10,081 nt of DNA from an uncultured Thiomonas sp. Lineage in GTDB: Bacteria; Pseudomonadota; Gammaproteobacteria; Burkholderiales; Burkholderiaceae_C. Made by a program: the position numbers and the translations under genes. Shown piece after piece: positions 6,436-10,081 of this stretch (position 1 is the stretch's first letter; every line of letters begins with the position of its first letter). A model generated the notes under the pieces. The model made no database searches, had not been told where the DNA came from, and was given only the letters and a program-made list of their open reading frames with translations. The stretch covers positions 1-10,081 of the forward strand of contig CALBRU010000100.1 of assembly GCA_937927695.1 (NCBI GenBank). The letters are read 5' to 3'.

Positions 6436-7452
6436 TTATTTTGCGCCTGGCGGCTTGGGCGCTTTGGCGATTTCGGCAGGCGTGCAGTTGCCCATCGACA
6501 CGAGGCAATACCGCACGTCTTTGGGCGCGCCGCCCTTGGGCCAGTCGTAGATGGCTGCCGGGAAATCAGGCCGGGGCTGGTGCGAAAAGTAATCCGCAAC
6601 GTCCACCGCATCCTGATCGCTCATGCGACCGACGCCCGTTGGCGCATGCAGACTGTCGGCCACCGGCATGGCGCCTTTGACGAAACCGGCTGCGGTGTAG
6701 GTACGCGCCATACCCGCCCCGATGTTGAACGAATCCGGCCCCCATAGCGGCGGGAAGACATACTCGCCTTTGGCGTTCTTGCTCCCCTCGCCGTCGATGC
6801 CATGACAGGCGGCGCAGCGCTCGGCGTAGATCGCCTTGCCGCGCACGGGATCAGGCTTGATCGAAGTGCTGATTTTGTACAGGGCGGCGCCCTTGACCTT
6901 GGCGTCGGCGGGAACGTCCTTGGCCATCCAGGCCATGAAGGCGAGCATGGCCTTCATTTCTGGGGAATTTTTGGGAATGGGCTTGCCGTTCATCGACCGC
7001 ATCATGCAGCCGTTGATGCGGTCCGCCATGCTCACCACCCGGGCGGCCCGACCGTTGTACATGGGGTAGAGCACGTTCTGACCGACAAAGGCCGAGGAGT
7101 GGGGCACGAAGCCGCCGCCCAAGTGGCAGCTCGTGCAATTCATTGCCGCGCCGACATTGTTGGGCAGCAGCTTCTTGGTCTGCGTCATCAGGCGATAGCC
7201 GTAGAGGATTTCCGCGCCGTTGGGTTCATGCGCCAGCGAAGCGAGATCGGGCGCCTTGAAGGGCACTTCGTGCGTCGGCTTGGGTTTGGCGACCAAAGCC
7301 GATGCGGCTGCGGGGGACAAGGCAGTTTGGGCAGTTTGAGCCAAGGCGGTTTGGGCCAATATGGGCTGGGCTGCAATGCCCGCCAGCATGCACGCTGCCA
7401 GCAGGGTGCGCATCGAGAGCTTGGCGCGTGAATGGGTTTTGCTGTTTTGCAT
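6436..7452 (-). CDS. tsdA: TsdA-like dihaem cytochrome c, probable thiosulfate dehydrogenase (tetrathionate-forming)
   Basis: This is a 338-residue exported dihaem cytochrome c. A signal peptide (about 1-33, ending near QPILA) is followed by two haem sites, CTSCH (106-110) and CAACH (213-217). The segment ADRINGCMMRSMNGKPIP (143-160) is the hallmark of TsdA, in which a cysteine (here Cys149) is an axial ligand of the active-site haem. TsdA joins two thiosulfate molecules to tetrathionate in the periplasm and releases two electrons. The Cys149-to-His217 spacing (68) and the His217-to-Met262 spacing (45) equal those I recall for Allochromatium TsdA. The ATG at 7452 has GAGGGAG six bases upstream; an in-frame TTG at 7467 overlaps the previous stop but would bypass that site. 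It is the second gene of an operon with the trihaem cytochrome. A cysteine-containing tail (Cys316, Cys323) ends the protein. Activity is inferred from motifs and context. Confidence 0.85.
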   Translation of the reverse strand: MQNSKTHSRAKLSMRTLLAACMLAGIAAQPILAQTALAQTAQTALSPAAASALVAKPKPTHEVPFKAPDLASLAHEPNGAEILYGYRLMTQTKKLLPNNVGAAMNCTSCHLGGGFVPHSSAFVGQNVLYPMYNGRAARVVSMADRINGCMMRSMNGKPIPKNSPEMKAMLAFMAWMAKDVPADAKVKGAALYKISTSIKPDPVRGKAIYAERCAACHGIDGEGSKNAKGEYVFPPLWGPDSFNIGAGMARTYTAAGFVKGAMPVADSLHAPTGVGRMSDQDAVDVADYFSHQPRPDFPAAIYDWPKGGAPKDVRYCLVSMGNCTPAEIAKAPKPPGAK

Positions 7453-7458
7453 GATGGT

Positions 7459-7465
7459 CTCCCTC
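7459..7465 (-). promoter_or_regulatory. Ribosome binding site of the tsdA-like gene
   Basis: GAGGGAG on the minus strand lies six bases before the ATG at 7452 and overlaps the stop codon of the upstream cytochrome gene. It decides for the ATG over the TTG at 7467 and suggests translational coupling. Confidence 0.7.
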
Positions 7466-8753
7466 AATGGGTTTTGGCGATGTCTGCGCGGACTTTCGCC
7501 ACTTCGCTGGCGCTGACCGCCGCCCCGCTATTGCCCCAACCGCTGCGCACGAAGGTGGCGATGTCGGCCACTTGCTGGTCGCTGAGCACACCCGCGAAGG
7601 CCGGCATGGTGAAGGGATGAACGCCTTTGACTTCAGCGGTCTTTCCCCCCGCCAGAATCACATGGATCAAGTTGAGTGCATCTCGCGACTCCACCGTGGG
7701 GTTGCCCGCCATGGCCGGAAACACGCCTGCGGCACCTTCTCCATCGTTCTGGTGACAGACCGCGCAATACTGCGCATAGGCCAGAGAGCCAGCGGAATGC
7801 AGGTCCGGTTGCGGCACGGGTGCGACCGGCTGTGGCGCCTTGGGCTTGTTCGGGTCGGCAGGCAATGATTTGAGATAAATCGCCACCGCCTGCAGATCGG
7901 CGTCGGTCCAGTACTGCGAGCTGTGGTGGATGACCTCGGTCATGCTGCCCACCGCCGCGCCGCTGCTGTTGCGCCCGGTCTTGAGCAGTTGCACGATGTC
8001 GGCCACGCTCCAGTTCCCCAGACCGCCCACGTCATTGCCGCGCAGATTCCTGGCGTACCAGCTTTCAATCTTGGCGCCCGAGAGAAATAGCGAGCCATCA
8101 GGGCCGCTGGCGCTCAGCGCCTTTTCCTGCATGCCGATGCCGCGCGGGGTGTGGCAGGCGCCGCAGTGACCCAGACCCTCCGTCAAATAAGCGCCGCGAT
8201 TCCATTGCGCGCTTTGTTTCGGGTCGGGCCGATAGACGTGATCCTCAGAGACGTACATCCAGTTCCAGATCGCCAACGGCCAACGGATGGTCAACGGCCA
8301 GATCATGGTGGGCGGCTTGTTGGGCTGCGCCACAGGCTTCACGCCCTGCATGAAATAGGCATAAAGCGCCTTCATGTCTTCGGGTGTGACTTTGGCATAT
8401 GACGGATAGGGCATGGCCGGATAAAGATATTTCCCGCCGGGCGCGACCCCATGACGCACTGCACGATCAAAATCCTCAAAAGAGTATTTGCCGATGCCAT
8501 AAGTCGGATCGGGGGTGATATTGCTCGAATAAATCGTGCCTACCGGCAGCGGCATCGGAAAACCGCCCGCAAACGGCTTTCCGCCCTGTACCGCGTGACA
8601 GGCGATACAGTCTCCGAGCTTGGCCACATAAGCGCCCCGTTCGATTTCCTGCTGTGAAAACTGAGGAGCGGCCTGCGCCAAGCCGATTCCGCCGAATATC
8701 AATAGAAACCCAGATACATAAAAAAATCTGGATTTTTTATTTGTGACTTTCAT
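7464..8753 (-). CDS. Trihaem cytochrome c, alcohol/gluconate dehydrogenase cytochrome-subunit type
   Basis: This is a 429-residue exported protein with a signal peptide (about 1-28, cleavage near AQA/AP) and three cytochrome c domains. The haem sites are CIACH (49-53), CGACH (197-201) and CAVCH (330-334). Likely distal methionine ligands are Met114 (PAMPYPSY), Met271 (GSMTEVI) and Met383 (FTMPAF). The layout matches the cytochrome subunit of membrane-bound alcohol, gluconate or sorbitol dehydrogenases, which feeds electrons to ubiquinone or an oxidase. No such dehydrogenase is nearby; the next gene in the operon is the tsdA-like cytochrome, so it probably accepts electrons from thiosulfate oxidation. 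The ATG at 8753 is preceded by a strong GGAGGTGG site. A Pro-rich linker (about 299-318) separates the second and third domains. No C-terminal membrane anchor is visible. Confidence 0.88.
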   Translation of the reverse strand: MKVTNKKSRFFYVSGFLLIFGGIGLAQAAPQFSQQEIERGAYVAKLGDCIACHAVQGGKPFAGGFPMPLPVGTIYSSNITPDPTYGIGKYSFEDFDRAVRHGVAPGGKYLYPAMPYPSYAKVTPEDMKALYAYFMQGVKPVAQPNKPPTMIWPLTIRWPLAIWNWMYVSEDHVYRPDPKQSAQWNRGAYLTEGLGHCGACHTPRGIGMQEKALSASGPDGSLFLSGAKIESWYARNLRGNDVGGLGNWSVADIVQLLKTGRNSSGAAVGSMTEVIHHSSQYWTDADLQAVAIYLKSLPADPNKPKAPQPVAPVPQPDLHSAGSLAYAQYCAVCHQNDGEGAAGVFPAMAGNPTVESRDALNLIHVILAGGKTAEVKGVHPFTMPAFAGVLSDQQVADIATFVRSGWGNSGAAVSASEVAKVRADIAKTH

Positions 8754-8757
8754 GTGA

Positions 8758-8765
8758 CCACCTCC
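8758..8765 (-). promoter_or_regulatory. Strong ribosome binding site of the trihaem cytochrome gene
   Basis: GGAGGTGG on the minus strand has its GGAGG core seven bases before the ATG at 8753. It is the best Shine-Dalgarno sequence in the window and fixes this start. Confidence 0.75.
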
Positions 8766-8772
8766 ATATATC

Positions 8773-8817
8773 CCGCATTTTGTGCAATGCAGCAGTTATG
8801 GAAGTAGCTTAATGCGG
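8773..8817. repeat. Inverted repeats in the cytochrome operon leader
   Basis: ccgcatt (8773-8779) and aatgcgg (8811-8817) are perfect 7-bp reverse complements. The left arm can also pair as gcatt (8775-8779) with aatgc (8786-8790). The two pairings are mutually exclusive and sit just upstream of the ribosome site. They may be an operator or an mRNA leader structure, or chance in a short AT-richer spacer. Confidence 0.35.
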
Positions 8818-8867
8818 CGTTTGTTTATTTTTTTGATACAGCGCAAGAGATGTAAGGGTTGTAACTT

Positions 8868-9662
8868 TTAGCGATGCTGCGGCGCAGCGGGCGGGGCAAT
8901 GGCGCCATCGCTGGGCCGCAGATCGGAGCCGAGCACTTCGCGTTCGTCGAACACGAAGCAGCCGCCCTGGTAGTGCGCGTCTCCGACCTGCTCGAAGTAT
9001 TTGAGGATGCCGCCTTCGAGTTGATAGACCCGCTCGATGCCTGCTTCCTGCATCAGCAACGCGGCTTTTTCGCAGCGGATGCCGCCAGTGCAGAAGGTCA
9101 CTACGGTCTGCCCGGCGAAGTCGGCGGCGTGCTCTTCGACGGCGGAGGCGAATTCGCTGAATTTGCCGATGCGAAAGTCCACGCAGTCGGCAAAGCTGCC
9201 GAGATCGCGCTCGAAAGCATTGCGGGTGTCGAGCAGCACGACCGGGCGGCCTTCGTCGTCGCATCCGGCGTCGAGCCAGGCCCGCAGGCGTTCGGGCGTC
9301 ACCGCGGGGGCGCGCCCGGCTTCGGGGCGGATCTGCGGGCGGTTCAGGGTGATGATCTCGCGTTTGATTTTCACCTTCATGCGCTTGAAGGGCTGAGCTG
9401 CGGAGAGCGATTCCTTCGGGCAGAGATCGGCCAGCCGGGCGTCGGCGCGCAGGGTGGTCATCACAGCGTCGATGGCGCCGCGCGATCCGGCGAGAAACAG
9501 GTTGATGCCCTCGGGCGCAAGCAGGATGGTGCCCTTGAGTTGCAGGGCTTCGCACTGCGCCGCCAGCCGCACCTGCAGCGCGGGCAGGTCGTCGAGGCCG
9601 ACGAACTTGTAGCAAGAGATATTGACCACGGCGGGCGCGGCGCACGGAGGTGATGTCATCAT
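8868..9662 (-). CDS. trhO: tRNA uridine(34) hydroxylase TrhO (YceA/UPF0176, rhodanese domain)
   Basis: This is a 264-residue cytosolic protein. An N-terminal ferredoxin-like domain (about 11-110; VNISCYKFVGLDDL, GTILLAPEGINLFLAGSR) is followed by a rhodanese domain (about 120-225; VVLLDTRNAFE, FRIGKFSEF) with the active-site loop CTGGIRCEKA (Cys191 to Ala200). The order and motifs are those of TrhO (YceA), which uses oxygen to hydroxylate uridine 34 in certain tRNAs on the way to 5-methoxy- or 5-carboxymethoxyuridine. The family's C-terminal cysteine part is shortened to GGCFVFDEREV (233-243) plus a Pro/Ala tail. Two adjacent ATGs (9662, 9659) are possible; the outer one is given. No Shine-Dalgarno sequence precedes them, but GATAAT (9676-9671, minus) could be a -10 box giving a nearly leaderless mRNA. 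It stands alone, 114 bp upstream of the cytochrome operon on the same strand. Confidence 0.9.
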   Translation of the reverse strand: MMTSPPCAAPAVVNISCYKFVGLDDLPALQVRLAAQCEALQLKGTILLAPEGINLFLAGSRGAIDAVMTTLRADARLADLCPKESLSAAQPFKRMKVKIKREIITLNRPQIRPEAGRAPAVTPERLRAWLDAGCDDEGRPVVLLDTRNAFERDLGSFADCVDFRIGKFSEFASAVEEHAADFAGQTVVTFCTGGIRCEKAALLMQEAGIERVYQLEGGILKYFEQVGDAHYQGGCFVFDEREVLGSDLRPSDGAIAPPAAPQHR

Positions 9663-9718
9663 GGTGAGGAATTATCCGGCTGTGCCATCATGCGGCCTGC
9701 AACCCCGACCCGCCGACC

Positions 9719-10081
9719 ATGCCCCAATCCGCCCGCCCCAATCAATTCGCCCTGCTGGGCCAGCGCCGCTTCGCGCCGTTTTTCTGGACGCAGTTTGGCG
9801 GCGCGGGCAACGACAACCTGTTCAAGTTCGCCTTCACTGTAATGGTGGCTTACCGGGCCGAAGCCGCATCAGCCTTGTCCACCGGGCTGATGGTCAACCT
9901 CATCGCGGCGCTCTACATCCTGCCCTTTGTATTGTTCTCGGCCACCAGCGGGCAACTGGCCGACAAGTACGACAAGGCCGCGCTGATGCGCCGGGTGAAG
10001 ACCCTGGAGATCGCCATCATGCTGCTGGCGCTGTGGGGCTTCGTCACCGCCAACATCCCGGCGCTGCTGGCCTGTACCTTC
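9719..10081 (+). CDS. MFS transporter, LplT/Aas-like (partial, N-terminus only)
   Basis: The first 121 codons are visible; the rest is cut by the right edge. The sequence FFWTQFGGAGNDNLFKFAFT (21-40) is typical of the lysophospholipid-transporter branch of the major facilitator superfamily (LplT, or the transporter part of MFS-acyltransferase fusions related to Aas). After the second helix, SGQLADKYDKAALMRR (80-95) matches MFS motif A. Such proteins flip lysophospholipids across the inner membrane for re-acylation. Whether an acyltransferase domain is fused behind cannot be seen. The gene is divergent from trhO across 56 bp, and no clear ribosome site precedes the ATG. Confidence 0.8.
   Translation, partial: MPQSARPNQFALLGQRRFAPFFWTQFGGAGNDNLFKFAFTVMVAYRAEAASALSTGLMVNLIAALYILPFVLFSATSGQLADKYDKAALMRRVKTLEIAIMLLALWGFVTANIPALLACTF

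Noticed and set aside
8741..8750. AT-rich tract near the trihaem cytochrome start, considered as a terminator or promoter
   Set aside because: It lies inside the coding sequence for the Lys-rich signal peptide start (MKVTNKKSRFF).
8874..9653. Plus-strand open frame of 259 codons opposite trhO
   Set aside because: Mirror frame of the TrhO gene, whose catalytic motif and both domains are clear.

Overview
The window is compact, GC-rich bacterial DNA with short intergenic gaps. It suggests a beta-proteobacterium of the Burkholderiales, possibly a sulfur oxidiser such as Thiomonas. The evidence is the DUF2970 protein, a thiosulfate-dehydrogenase-type dihaem cytochrome beside a trihaem cytochrome c, a TrhO-type rhodanese and a hydrogenase-4-type membrane module. 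This placement is an inference from gene content; no rRNA or other phylogenetic marker is present.

Region 1 (1-3280, minus strand) is the upstream part of an operon for the membrane arm of a hydrogenase-4-like, complex I-related enzyme: hyfB, then hyfC (4-bp ATGA overlap), then the start of hyfE, which runs off the left edge. Catalytic subunits (HyfG/HyfI type), if present, lie outside, so a true hydrogenase cannot be told from a hydrogenase-related (Ehr-type) complex. Divergent from hyfB is a small ribbon-helix-helix regulator gene (3348-3539). The 67 bp between them hold a 10-bp perfect inverted repeat, which makes a shared operator plausible.

Region 2 (3540-5477) holds a DUF167/YggU protein on plus. 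Convergent to it on minus are a spermidine-synthase-like protein and a DUF2970 membrane protein. A gap of about 430 bp with strong short hairpins and no convincing gene follows.

Region 3 (5478-8753) has an EamA/DMT-family exporter on plus. It converges on a two-gene minus-strand operon encoding a trihaem cytochrome c and a TsdA-like dihaem cytochrome. TsdA-type enzymes oxidise thiosulfate to tetrathionate in the periplasm, and the trihaem protein is the likely electron acceptor that passes electrons towards the respiratory chain.

Region 4 (8868-10081) has trhO (tRNA uridine-34 hydroxylase) on minus and, divergently, the first 121 codons of an LplT/Aas-type MFS transporter cut by the right edge. 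No rRNA, tRNA, CRISPR array, transposase or phage gene was seen. The strongest candidates for something new are the tsdA-trihaem pair, the operator-like repeat between the RHH gene and hyfB, the low-complexity N-terminus of HyfE, and the hairpins in the 5050-5477 gap.
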